DNA of 64,000 nucleotides from Parendozoicomonas callyspongiae (GTDB lineage: Bacteria > Pseudomonadota > Gammaproteobacteria > Pseudomonadales > Endozoicomonadaceae): the NCBI RefSeq assembly GCF_023502345.1, contig NZ_JAMFLX010000009.1, positions 80,851 through 144,850 of the forward strand. The letters are read 5' to 3'. Shown in pieces: positions 52,140 to 60,370 of this stretch (within the stretch, counting starts at the first letter, position 1; every line of letters starts with the position of its first letter). The notes below the pieces were generated by a model. That model was not told where the DNA came from. It searched no databases and was given only the letters and a program-made list of their open reading frames with translations. Both the position numbers and the translations under genes were made by a program.

Positions 52140-53507
52140 TCACCCCAGCAGATTGGCAAAAAAGATAACCAGCACGCAAGCTGGAGCAATCACCCGGCAC
52201 AATGCACGCCACAGATTAAACTGCGCATTGCTCAGATTGAGTTCCTTATAGATATATGACCGCTTGATAACCCAGCCGGCAAAGACCGCAATCAGCAGGC
52301 CACCCAGCGGCAGAGTGATATTGGCAGTGATAAAGTCAACGACCTCGAAGAAGGTCATACCGAAGACCTGATACTCTTCACCAGACCATTCGTTAAAGGA
52401 CAATACAGAGCCCATACCAAACAGCCAAACCACAGCACAGTAAGCTGTCGTTGCACCAGTACGCCCAACATTAAAGCGCTCAGTCATCCAGGCAACAACC
52501 GGCTCAACCATGGAGATAGATGAACTCAGTGCTGCAAGGCAAACCAGAAGGAAAAACAGGGAACCAAACAGCATTCCGCCCGGCAGATTGGCAAAAGCAG
52601 AAGTCAGCGTTACAAACAGCAGACCGGGACCGGCATCAGGCTCCATACCATTGGCAAATACCAGAGGGAAAATTGCCAGACCGGCGATCAGGGCAATCGC
52701 GGTATCAAGAACAACAACAGAACCTACTGTGCGGGCAATAGAGGCCTTTTTGGGCATGTAGGCCCCATAGGCCATGATTGCTCCCATACCGAGACTCAGA
52801 GTAAAGAATGAGTGTCCCAGTGCTGACAGAACAGCATCCCAGCTTAAATCTTCAGGATTGAATGCAAACAGGAAGTGTACACCTTCCATAAAGTGGCCGG
52901 ATTCAACAATGCTGTAACCAAGCAGAAGCAACAGCAGAACAAACAGCGCCGGCATCATGACCCGAACACTGTTTTCCAGGCCCTTATGAATACCACGGGC
53001 AATGACCAAACCAGTCAGAACCATAAAAACGGTATGCCATATGGTCACTTTCACAGGACTGGCTGTAAGAGCATCAAAACTGGCTCCCACCTGCTCAACT
53101 GTCATCCCCTGAAATACACCGGAAGCCATATCGACCGTATAGGCAATGCCCCAGCCTGCAATCACACTGTAGAAGGAGAGAATAAGGAATCCGCTTAAAG
53201 CTCCCATCCAGCCAACAAGCCCCCAGGCTCGGCTGGCATCTGAGCCTCGTGCCAGCTCCCGCATACTGTTGATTGGACTATGACGCCCATGACGCCCCAG
53301 CGCAGCTTCCGCCATCATGATCGGCACACCGACGATCACGATACAGAACAGGTAGGTGATAACAAATGCACCGCCGCCATTCATTCCGGTCATGTATGGG
53401 AATTTCCACAAATTCCCCAAACCGATGGCTGACCCCGCCGCGGCTAAAACAAAGGTCCAACGATGCGTCCAGGTCTGTGCCGAAGGCGCCGATTTCAGCT
53501 CGGACAT
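52140..53507 (-). CDS. Sodium-dependent transporter of the neurotransmitter:sodium symporter family
   Basis: The 455-residue inner membrane protein has 11 or 12 likely transmembrane helices. The first contains the NSS signature WTFVLAAAGSAIGLGNLWKF, with the unwound GSAIGLGN that binds sodium and substrate, followed by FPYMTGMNGGGAFVITYL. Later segments include the TM6-like GHSFFTLSLGMGAIMAYGAY and TM8-like LAALSSSISMVEPVVAW with its sodium-binding serines. LeuT relatives carry amino acids; the substrate here cannot be told. It is an extra gene between ratA and smpB. Confidence 0.9.
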   Translation of the reverse strand: MSELKSAPSAQTWTHRWTFVLAAAGSAIGLGNLWKFPYMTGMNGGGAFVITYLFCIVIVGVPIMMAEAALGRHGRHSPINSMRELARGSDASRAWGLVGWMGALSGFLILSFYSVIAGWGIAYTVDMASGVFQGMTVEQVGASFDALTASPVKVTIWHTVFMVLTGLVIARGIHKGLENSVRVMMPALFVLLLLLLGYSIVESGHFMEGVHFLFAFNPEDLSWDAVLSALGHSFFTLSLGMGAIMAYGAYMPKKASIARTVGSVVVLDTAIALIAGLAIFPLVFANGMEPDAGPGLLFVTLTSAFANLPGGMLFGSLFFLLVCLAALSSSISMVEPVVAWMTERFNVGRTGATTAYCAVVWLFGMGSVLSFNEWSGEEYQVFGMTFFEVVDFITANITLPLGGLLIAVFAGWVIKRSYIYKELNLSNAQFNLWRALCRVIAPACVLVIFFANLLG

Positions 53508-53681
53508 GTAAATCCTCGAAAAGTGTTCTTGATGCTAGAGCGAATCTCAGCATTGTATCCGTTTACTTATAGGGCACAACTATTAACAATCACCAATCGA
53601 GCATCAATATTGTGCAACCTGTTGCACAACCCTGCCATCAGGCATGGAATTTGATTCCCAGCCACGTATAATTCCACAACT

Positions 53682-54158
53682 ATGGCTAAGAAATCCAAGA
53701 AGTCTGGAGGCGACTCCAGCATCGTCGTCAACAAGAAAGCCCGCCACGATTACCACCTTGATGAAACATTTGAGGCCGGTATTGCTCTGAGTGGCTGGGA
53801 AGTCAAAAGCCTCCGGCAGGGTAAAATCCAGCTGGTAGACAGCTATGTACTGCTGAAAGATGGAGAAGCCTGGCTGATCGGTGCCCAGATTACCCCTCTT
53901 TCCACAGCATCCACGCATGTAATTGCTGACCCTCGCCGTGACCGCAAGTTACTGCTTCACAAACGAGAGCTGGCGAAGTTGTTTGCTGATACTCAGCAGG
54001 CTGGCAAAACCTGTATCTGTACCAAACTCTATTGGAAACAGCACCTAATCAAGGCTCAGGTTTGCCTGGCCCGAGGCAAGAAAGAATTCGATAAACGCGC
54101 AACGACCAAAGAGCGCGAATGGAATATTGAGAAGCAGCGGGTTATGGGCCGCGGTTAA
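53682..54158 (+). CDS. smpB: SsrA-binding protein SmpB
   Basis: This 158-residue small basic OB-fold protein binds the tRNA-like domain of tmRNA and brings it to stalled ribosomes. The conserved parts are [52 protein letters not shown] and the C-terminal tail with [15 protein letters not shown], which enters the empty mRNA channel. It directly precedes the first tmRNA gene by 162 bases, an arrangement shared with E. coli. It would have to serve both tmRNA genes unless another smpB exists elsewhere. Confidence 0.97.
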   Translation: MAKKSKKSGGDSSIVVNKKARHDYHLDETFEAGIALSGWEVKSLRQGKIQLVDSYVLLKDGEAWLIGAQITPLSTASTHVIADPRRDRKLLLHKRELAKLFADTQQAGKTCICTKLYWKQHLIKAQVCLARGKKEFDKRATTKEREWNIEKQRVMGRG

Positions 54159-54261
54159 TTCTACATCACTCTCAGGAGCAGTATCGCTGCTCCTTTCCCC
54201 TCTTTTAACTCTCCTACATACTCTTTCATCACCGGAAAACACTTAACAACTAAATAAGCTA

Positions 54262-54292
54262 TTGACATTACCGGTAGCTAATCATTTAGAAT
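54262..54292 (+). promoter_or_regulatory. Promoter of the first ssrA gene
   Basis: A perfect -35 TTGACA (54262-54267) is followed by TTTAGA at 17 bases or TAGAAT at 19 bases. This predicts a start near 54300 and a precursor leader of about 20 bases before the mature 5' end at 54321. Confidence 0.6.
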
Positions 54293-54320
54293 ATGCGTCA
54301 TATTCAGGTTTCGACCTGCC

Positions 54321-54687
54321 GGGGGCGATTAGGATTCGACGACGGTGACGAAACCCGAGGTGCATGTCGAGCGCGTAGTAGCTCTCGTAAAACGAATTAC
54401 TACAAACCTTTTAGTTGCCAACGACGACAACTACCAAGTAGCTCTGGCCGCTTAATACCGGTCTGCTACCGACCACTCTGATTTTTCTGCTGGCTGGAAC
54501 TGGTCGCAAATTTAAACAGAATCGCTGCCTCCTGCGGGCCTGACGTGGGACAGTTAAAACTTTCCAGGATCGCCTTGCTCATCCCGCCTGCCGGATCGTT
54601 CAAGGTTAACCCAAAGGCAGCTCTAAGCATGTAGACCCGAGGGCGGAGCATTGGCGGACGGGGGTTCAAATCCCCCCGCCTCCACCA
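54321..54687 (+). ncRNA. ssrA: tmRNA 1 (10Sa RNA), tag ANDDNYQVALAA
   Basis: The 367-base RNA rescues stalled ribosomes. The 5' end GGGGGCG pairs with 3' CGCCTCC to give a 7-base-pair acceptor stem with the G3:U70 alanine identity pair; discriminator A and CCA are encoded. The T-arm has GGGGGTTCAAATCCCCCC. The 5' core GGATTCGACGACG and 3' core CTAAGCATGTAGA are standard. Pseudoknot PK1 is CGAG/CTCG plus GTAGTA/TACTAC (54368-54403). After TTTAGTT the resume codon GCC (54417) opens the tag ANDDNYQVALAA, stop TAA at 54453. ANDDNY and the LAA-type end are near-canonical for SspB/ClpXP recognition. Position next to smpB suggests this is the native gene. Confidence 0.96.
54643..54687 (+). repeat. 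Left copy of the 45-bp ssrA 3'-end direct repeat (attL-like)
   Basis: The last 45 bases of tmRNA 1 match the last 45 bases of tmRNA 2 (60737-60781) with a single difference at the tenth base (T here, C there). The 3' end of ssrA is a common integration site for islands and phages. The pair may be attachment sites, although conservation of the tRNA-like arm explains part of the identity. Confidence 0.55.
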
Positions 54688-54749
54688 ACCCAAAGCGTAC
54701 GGTCTGACAAGACAGTACGAGACCATAAAAGGTCAAAAGCAAAAGAAAA

Positions 54750-54775
54750 CAGGAGCTTATATAGCTCCTGTTTTT
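54750..54775 (+). terminator. Rho-independent terminator of tmRNA 1
   Basis: CAGGAGCT and AGCTCCTG form an 8-base-pair stem with a 5-base loop followed by TTTTT, 62 bases past the mature 3' end. Confidence 0.85.
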
Positions 54776-54836
54776 GTATCTGGCCCCTGTGTATAGCCGT
54801 GTACAGCCTCGCCAGAACTTCCCTGAAACTACAAAA

Positions 54837-54891
54837 CTGCACTTAAACTGCACCTGAACTGCACCTGAACTGCACCTGAACTGCACTTAGA
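54837..54891. repeat. Five tandem 11-bp repeats after tmRNA 1
   Basis: CTGCACCTGAA occurs three times perfectly (54848-54880), flanked by the variants CTGCACTTAAA and CTGCACTTAGA. The array falls in the 376-base gap 54688-55063, which otherwise has the tmRNA terminator and an open frame leading into the next gene. Slippage-prone repeats near an insertion junction fit a variable island edge. Confidence 0.8.
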
Positions 54892-55063
54892 AATAAATCA
54901 GTCAGATATCCCTACGGGAAAGACTGGGGCGCATAATCCAACTTTTGCAGGCAAAAATACCATCAAAAACAGGCTTATTGTTTATTTCCCAGAAGTTAAA
55001 AAAGGTAACTCTACTGCTCCAAATTTAACAATTAAAAACTTTAGCCAAGTAAGCAGGTCTAAT

Positions 55064-56812
55064 GTGACTTCCGATAATAAATGGATAGCAACTGTGAACT
55101 TAAGACCATCTCATCCTATCAAAGATGTCCCCCAAAAATTCTCAATTCATCATGCAAAGGACGAGGGCAGTGCTCATATTACCTGCCAAGGACAAAAAAG
55201 GGGTTGTCTTGTCGAGGTTCCAGAGAATTGCAACCTAGCTCTTCAAATACCTTCTACTCATAAACCAAGCTGCACCATACAAAATAAAGAACCTCTCGAG
55301 GTTGAGGCACTATCTAGACACGTAAATGCTTGCGACCCTTCGCCGGAGCACCTGCTGTCCCAAAGACTCATTCATGTCAAGCATGACCATAACTACTGCC
55401 AGTTTCCTTCTGCAAGCAGATACCCCGATAGTCAGACTGTTGCTCAACATTCTGATACTGGCTTCGCGTCTCCACCTGTCCAGAAGGCAATACGCCTTGA
55501 ACCTTCTATCCCCTGTTTAGAGACTGATCCAAAAGTCACACTTCACCATATTCAGGCTCCCGATGAAGGGGGAATTCAGAGAAAAAGAAAAACCAGGAGA
55601 GATGCGGATCAGGACTTTAAAATAAAATTGCAAACAGCTATCGAACAAAGCTTATTGCCTTGCTGGTCCCAACAGACACATATTTCAAAATCAGAAAGAG
55701 ATACCCTGATAGATTCGTTTATTTATTATTGTGCAGCCAGAGAGCGTGCCAGACTCCAGAAGCTTTCATCTGTTGTACCTCAAGCTCTGAGTCATTCACG
55801 GTTTGAGTGCCCCATAATAAGCGGCAGCAATCCTCAGCATTTCTGTAACGTACATCGAGAAGATGACAGGGAATCCATTGGCATACTCAATTTTATGCGC
55901 CAGCACCCTTCATACAAAACTTACCTAACCAGTAAGACGATGATGGATATGGAATTCTCAAACTTTATCCTGACTTTGGTTATATGCCGCATATTTAATA
56001 GTGAAAACACGTTAAGAAATCTTGGTTTTATATCGCCAGAGCGCCTGAACTCCATCTATCAAGACTATCAGTCCAACCCCGAAAAATATAAAAAACACCC
56101 TGCCTATCAGTTGAATGTAACCTACGGAAAGGCGGGCCTGGATATGGGACAGTTTATCTTTGAATTAATACCAGCAGCTATCAGGCTCTTCCCTGGTCTG
56201 TCGTCACGGCTACAACGACCTATGCGGATTGAAACTCTGAGCCAAGAACTGAACACCTGTTTGAAACAAGCGCTACCTTTCTGGTATCAAAAACAACCAA
56301 ATGGGGTTGCAGTTCATAAATTCAAGCCCCCTAGAGCAACATTGAATCCCTCGGGCTTGTCAAAGCGAGATCTCGGTATATATGAGTTCAAAATGCAGGA
56401 TGGGAAGATATTGCGCAAAAAGCAAGGCTCTCAAACCTCATTTACAGACACCCGTACTACTGCAGAAACTTTCAATTATCAGTTCAATTTTTCTCAAGCA
56501 TTTGCTGATGCAGCCACACTGTGTCCTAATCTTGTAGACCCAAAGAGTGGCATGATTCCAGGACCCGGAACCAAGCAAGCCCTTTCTCACTTAAGGGACA
56601 AAAGCAGAAGCAAACCTGATATGCAGGAAGAACTTAAAACACTATATGCAGAGATCAAAAGTCAATGGCCTGATGTGTTAGGGCCTTTTAACATTATTAC
56701 TCTAGAGCACAGTTTGTGTGAATGGACCCGGTGGCTGGCCAATACGCTAAGCTGCCGGAAACTGAGTAAACCATACAAGCCAAGAGCATCACTTTCCGCT
56801 GTTCCTCAGTGA
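55064..56812 (+). CDS. Large protein of unknown function within the tmRNA-flanked segment
   Basis: I do not recognise this 582-residue protein. The N-terminal third is rich in Cys, His, Pro and Gln. A basic patch (RKRKTRRDAD near 175) follows. The C-terminal two thirds look globular and mostly helical, with tyrosine-rich stretches. No signal peptide or transmembrane helix is seen. The GTG at 55064 with AGCAGGT upstream is the best start. The frame stays open back to 54869 without any ATG, GTG or TTG, so an N-terminal part may have been lost. Wobble use and composition are more A/T-rich than in neighbouring core genes, which suggests acquired DNA. A nuclease, DNA-binding protein or host-directed effector cannot be told apart from sequence alone. 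Confidence 0.6.
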   Translation: MTSDNKWIATVNLRPSHPIKDVPQKFSIHHAKDEGSAHITCQGQKRGCLVEVPENCNLALQIPSTHKPSCTIQNKEPLEVEALSRHVNACDPSPEHLLSQRLIHVKHDHNYCQFPSASRYPDSQTVAQHSDTGFASPPVQKAIRLEPSIPCLETDPKVTLHHIQAPDEGGIQRKRKTRRDADQDFKIKLQTAIEQSLLPCWSQQTHISKSERDTLIDSFIYYCAARERARLQKLSSVVPQALSHSRFECPIISGSNPQHFCNVHREDDRESIGILNFMRQHPSYKTYLTSKTMMDMEFSNFILTLVICRIFNSENTLRNLGFISPERLNSIYQDYQSNPEKYKKHPAYQLNVTYGKAGLDMGQFIFELIPAAIRLFPGLSSRLQRPMRIETLSQELNTCLKQALPFWYQKQPNGVAVHKFKPPRATLNPSGLSKRDLGIYEFKMQDGKILRKKQGSQTSFTDTRTTAETFNYQFNFSQAFADAATLCPNLVDPKSGMIPGPGTKQALSHLRDKSRSKPDMQEELKTLYAEIKSQWPDVLGPFNIITLEHSLCEWTRWLANTLSCRKLSKPYKPRASLSAVPQ

Positions 56813-56843
56813 TTGATCCGAGGCAGCAAAAGTGGACACCTTC

Positions 56844-56922
56844 CTAAGCCATTTTTTCTAACTCATAATTCTCTGGACTCAGATACCCGAGAGAGCTGTG
56901 TGCGTATTCCGGAGCATTCGCC
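56844..56922 (-). pseudogene. 3' remnant of an IS3-family transposase
   Basis: On the minus strand the bases encode PEYAHSSLGYLSPENYE, then LEKMA and a stop. This is the invariant C-terminal end of IS3-family OrfB transposases (H-S-x-L-G-Y-x-S-P). The adjoining AAGTGGACACCTT (about 56830-56842) fits the inverted repeat at the end of such an element. The rest of the transposase is gone, cut where the ATTCGCCACC repeats begin. Confidence 0.75.
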
Positions 56923-56971
56923 ACCTAAACCGGATTTTATTCGCCACCCTGTCCGGTTTACATTCGCCACC
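56916..56971. repeat. ATTCGCCACC repeats with exact 23-bp period
   Basis: ATTCGCCACC starts at 56916, 56939 and 56962. The first two units also share CCGG at the same offset. Regularly spaced terminal repeats of about 20 bases are known from IS21-family ends, where they bind transposase, so this may be the tip of a second decayed element inserted into the IS3 remnant. A related GGGGGGCGAATG lies inverted near 57040. The 417-base gap 56813-57229 holds no intact gene. Confidence 0.55.
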
Positions 56972-57229
56972 CCTTGATTAAGGCGCATGACTCAACCATT
57001 TTCATGGTTCGGGGTGGCCAAAGCTTGGTCATGACTGTTTGGGGGGCGAATGTCACCGGAATACCCAACCTCGGCTCCCGCTGCATTTTTGCCATGAAAA
57101 TGCCTATCACATTTACATATTTCGGGCCAAGAGAAAATGTCAGGCACTCTAACTGGAGTGTCAGATTATTTATTGTCTTTTCCCTGTTTACTTCCCTGTT
57201 TGAAATACTGGACGAAAGGATTAGACATA

Positions 57230-59284
57230 ATGGCCTATCGATTACCCGAATACCCTCCATCCCGCTTTGCCCGATCGCGAGAAGAGATATCTCGCGAGCA
57301 TGTAAACGACCAGAAACTTCCCAAATGGCGGGAACATGGGAAGACCCGGCAAGGGTATATCAAAGAACCTTCACAGGTTGACCGAAAGCCTTATAGTCGA
57401 CCGCTACACAGCCGATCCCACACAACCCTAACAGCCATACAGAAAGCAACAGCGCTAGTCTCCCGCCCGGAATCACTGAGCAGGTATGAAGATCAAGAGT
57501 TAATAGAATTAATGGAGAATGTCATCAAAGAAGGGGATGCCAACCTAATGCTTAAACTGGCAGACTTGAAGGAAGCACAGAAGCGCTCATTTGATGCACC
57601 TAATCATAATGCAAAATATAAAAGAATGGTGAAAGCGCGCCATATTGCCAGTCGAATGAACAGTTCTGATACTTATAAACACCTTACTCCAGAAGATAAG
57701 CTTGATTACATAAATCACTTCCTGATTTTATCAGGACAACATAAGAAAGCGCTGGATTATTTAAATAAATTGAATGCCGATTTTATAGATCAAAAATTTG
57801 ATTTTGTTAACAATCATTCCCATCACAACATGAAGCTTGCCATCAAAAAGTGCATTGAGGCCCTTCCATATTGTCATCACAAATCATGCTTCGAAAAACT
57901 CTGGGATAAATATTATTCAGTGCACTCTCATGAAAAGAGAGTCGCATTCTATGAGGAAATATGCTCTCTACAGGACCCAAATAACCGAACATTTTCTCCA
58001 GAAGAAATTTTAGGATTAAACTCACTTAAAATGACTGTAGTCCTCAGTCTTTATAAAAGTGCGTGCGAGGCCAACAAGCAACAGTGGCTTGATAAAGCTC
58101 GATCAATTGTAGAATTTTTTCAAAAACCTAAACCTTTTGCCCCTTCCGGAATGGTTCACAAACATCAAGCCAAAGCAGTATGGCCCTGCATTATAGCGCT
58201 TTCAAAGGCCGGGTTAGAAGGTGAGGCCCTGGTACTGCTTAGGGACATTGAAAAAGAGGATTCCTTCATTGCTCCACCACAAGATGACATACGCCTTATA
58301 AAAGAATTGGCCGCAAAAAAAACTCTTCTGGAATACAGGTTTTCAACTGGTAATCCTGAGGTACTTTCAGAACTCATGCCTGAAGCAGCCTTCAAAAAAA
58401 TTTTCAGACTGAATTCCTGGTACACCCGCTTTCCCGCTATATACCTTGGCCAAAAGTTTTCAGGGGGGGAGTTAGCTTTTACAACCAATAAGAATATTGA
58501 GAGCCTCATCCTGATCGCGTACAACATGCAAAACTATGGTGTTTCCATACGAGCGGCTAAAAATATTCTGGAATTCAGCAGCGGGAAGCCAATGGATTAC
58601 ATAGTCGAGATAGCATCTCTTGGCCTTTTGGTTTGCTGCTCTGTCCTGAAAAAATATCGTCCTTCTACAGGCGATGTCTATAGCGAAGCTCAGCAAAATA
58701 TTCAATTCTTCCAGCATTTTATTTCCAGAGCTATGAATGATGATGACTTACCTGTTTTTGCGCCCAGAATCCGATGCAATCCGATGATACGTCCTATAGA
58801 AGCCTACTGTGGCTCAATGATCGTCACTCGCAAGATTCAAGGAGAGAGTTGGAAATCTATATATAGAGCCCTGGAGGAAACAAAACAGAAGTGCCCACCT
58901 TCCAGTCAGTTCTGCGTGAATGGCATTCTGGCAGAAGTTGCCCTGACAATTTTAGAGGATGAAATTGACTCAACTGGTTTTTTTACTTCCCCCCCACCGG
59001 AAATTAAAAAGTGGCGCGCAAAGGCAAATGATTTAATACAAAAGCTCCCTAATGACGGCACTCATGGAGAACGAGTCTATATATACTCTCGTTTCTGCAG
59101 AATTTCCGAATCATATTATGGTAACCAGGGTAAGGGAGATGATGCACTAAAATGGCACGATGGAGAGGGTAGAGAATACAAAACCGCACTGAGATTTCAT
59201 CCTGCCTATGAAGATCAGAACAAAGATGAAAGCTACCTGCACGCATTCTCTGATATCGAGTGGTTCCCTTCATTTTCTTCATAG
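57230..59284 (+). CDS. Large helical protein of unknown function, TPR/PPR-like repeats
   Basis: This 684-residue protein is not recognised. After a basic, Arg/Pro/Ser-rich N-terminus (to about 75) it is predicted by eye to be a helical solenoid. Several segments resemble helix-turn-helix repeats of the TPR/PPR type, for example LDYINHFLILSGQHKKALDY near 185 and IIALSKAGLEGEALVLLRDI near 320. No signal peptide is present. I chose the ATG at 57230, which has AAAGGA nine bases upstream; the frame also has a start at 57137 with no ribosome site and unlikely residues. It is A/T-rich compared with the core genes. Eukaryote-like repeat proteins are common among effectors of host-associated bacteria, but that role is speculation. 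Confidence 0.65.
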   Translation: MAYRLPEYPPSRFARSREEISREHVNDQKLPKWREHGKTRQGYIKEPSQVDRKPYSRPLHSRSHTTLTAIQKATALVSRPESLSRYEDQELIELMENVIKEGDANLMLKLADLKEAQKRSFDAPNHNAKYKRMVKARHIASRMNSSDTYKHLTPEDKLDYINHFLILSGQHKKALDYLNKLNADFIDQKFDFVNNHSHHNMKLAIKKCIEALPYCHHKSCFEKLWDKYYSVHSHEKRVAFYEEICSLQDPNNRTFSPEEILGLNSLKMTVVLSLYKSACEANKQQWLDKARSIVEFFQKPKPFAPSGMVHKHQAKAVWPCIIALSKAGLEGEALVLLRDIEKEDSFIAPPQDDIRLIKELAAKKTLLEYRFSTGNPEVLSELMPEAAFKKIFRLNSWYTRFPAIYLGQKFSGGELAFTTNKNIESLILIAYNMQNYGVSIRAAKNILEFSSGKPMDYIVEIASLGLLVCCSVLKKYRPSTGDVYSEAQQNIQFFQHFISRAMNDDDLPVFAPRIRCNPMIRPIEAYCGSMIVTRKIQGESWKSIYRALEETKQKCPPSSQFCVNGILAEVALTILEDEIDSTGFFTSPPPEIKKWRAKANDLIQKLPNDGTHGERVYIYSRFCRISESYYGNQGKGDDALKWHDGEGREYKTALRFHPAYEDQNKDESYLHAFSDIEWFPSFSS

Positions 59285-59377
59285 GGAACTCACGTTACGC
59301 TTTTAAACCCTCATTCAGATTTGCCTTTTTCATAAAGGCGTCCATATTTCTCTTCCCGAGATCACTACACATCTGCT

Positions 59378-60271
59378 ATGAAACCAGGCCTAGAGGAGCG
59401 GTTACTTTTCCTGTCCATGTCCGTTGAACTGACATTTGGTGTCACCGGTGTGATCTTCTCAGAGCAGGCAGGTTCAACAGCAGTCTTACTTGACGGTGCC
59501 TATTCCCTGATTTGCTCCATCACAATGATCGCGACAATTATGGTGGCCAAAAGAATCAAGCAACCACCAACCACCAATTTCCCCCTGGGGCAGGCCGCGC
59601 TTGAGCCCTTTCTTCTCAGCGTTGAAGCACTCATTCTTTTGACTCTTTGTACCGCCTTAGCAACCCACGCTGGCTATAAGCTAATCAACCACAGCCACCC
59701 ACCAAACTTCAGCATTGCCCTGGCATACGAACTGGCGTCATTGATAACTGATCTTGGCATGGCATTTCTCATTCACAGGTCTGCCCGAAAGATAAACTCA
59801 CCCCTTCTCCAGTTTGAGGCGCAGGAATGGATCCTTGATGGCATGCTCAGCGCCGTTGCTTTGGCAAGCTTCTCTGTGGGGGAATATTTGATCGAGTTCC
59901 CGGATATTGAATCGCTGATAGACCCCGTGCTGACACTTGTTCTCATTGCTCTGGTTCTGCCTTTTCCCCTCAAGACACTGCGAACAAATATCAACCAGCT
60001 GTTATGGCACTCTCCCGAGAAGGAACTCAGGCTAAAAATGCAACAGAACATAAAGAGACTGGATGGCTACCACTGCCATCTTGAGCCTCCTGTACTGCTG
60101 GTCATGGGCCGAACATTGTGGATAACCATAAGAACATCACCTATCGCCGGAGAATCTCCCCCAGAATGGCCAGAGCTGGAGAACCTCAAACAAAGACTAC
60201 GTAAAGACCTACAGAGGGACTACCCAAACTATGAACTCCATATACAGTTGACACTGGGTTCTTCAGGGTAA
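59378..60271 (+). CDS. Cation-efflux-like membrane protein (CDF family, divergent)
   Basis: The 297-residue protein has about six transmembrane helices and a cytoplasmic C-terminal domain, the plan of cation diffusion facilitators. LLDGAYSLICSI near 38 resembles the TM2 metal motif, FPLGQAALEPFLL near 68 resembles the conserved FGYGRLEPL loop, and QEWILDGMLSA near 150 corresponds to TM5. However, the usual TM2 D-x-x-x-D and TM5 H-x-x-x-D pairs are reduced to D-x-x-x-S and an incomplete site. Metal transport is therefore uncertain. It lies 99 bases before tmRNA 2. Confidence 0.7.
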   Translation: MKPGLEERLLFLSMSVELTFGVTGVIFSEQAGSTAVLLDGAYSLICSITMIATIMVAKRIKQPPTTNFPLGQAALEPFLLSVEALILLTLCTALATHAGYKLINHSHPPNFSIALAYELASLITDLGMAFLIHRSARKINSPLLQFEAQEWILDGMLSAVALASFSVGEYLIEFPDIESLIDPVLTLVLIALVLPFPLKTLRTNINQLLWHSPEKELRLKMQQNIKRLDGYHCHLEPPVLLVMGRTLWITIRTSPIAGESPPEWPELENLKQRLRKDLQRDYPNYELHIQLTLGSSG

Positions 60272-60370
60272 GGCAAAGAACAAATTCAACTAACAGACTT
60301 GTTGAATAGGCTTCGCTACACTAAAAATGTATTACTTGAAGTAAATTCATATTTTTTGTTGTCAAACAAC

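Noticed and set aside
54321..54687. tmRNA 1 as a broken fragment left by integration
   Set aside because: Both ends, PK1, the tag frame with stop, a promoter and a terminator are all present, so it is a complete gene.
54466..54886. Two leftward open frames across tmRNA 1
   Set aside because: They are antisense to a structured RNA gene and its terminator and have no coding signs.
56958..57260. Leftward 100-codon frame beside the IS scars
   Set aside because: It has no recognisable transposase motif and overlaps the repeats; it could be part of a decayed element but is not supportable as a gene.
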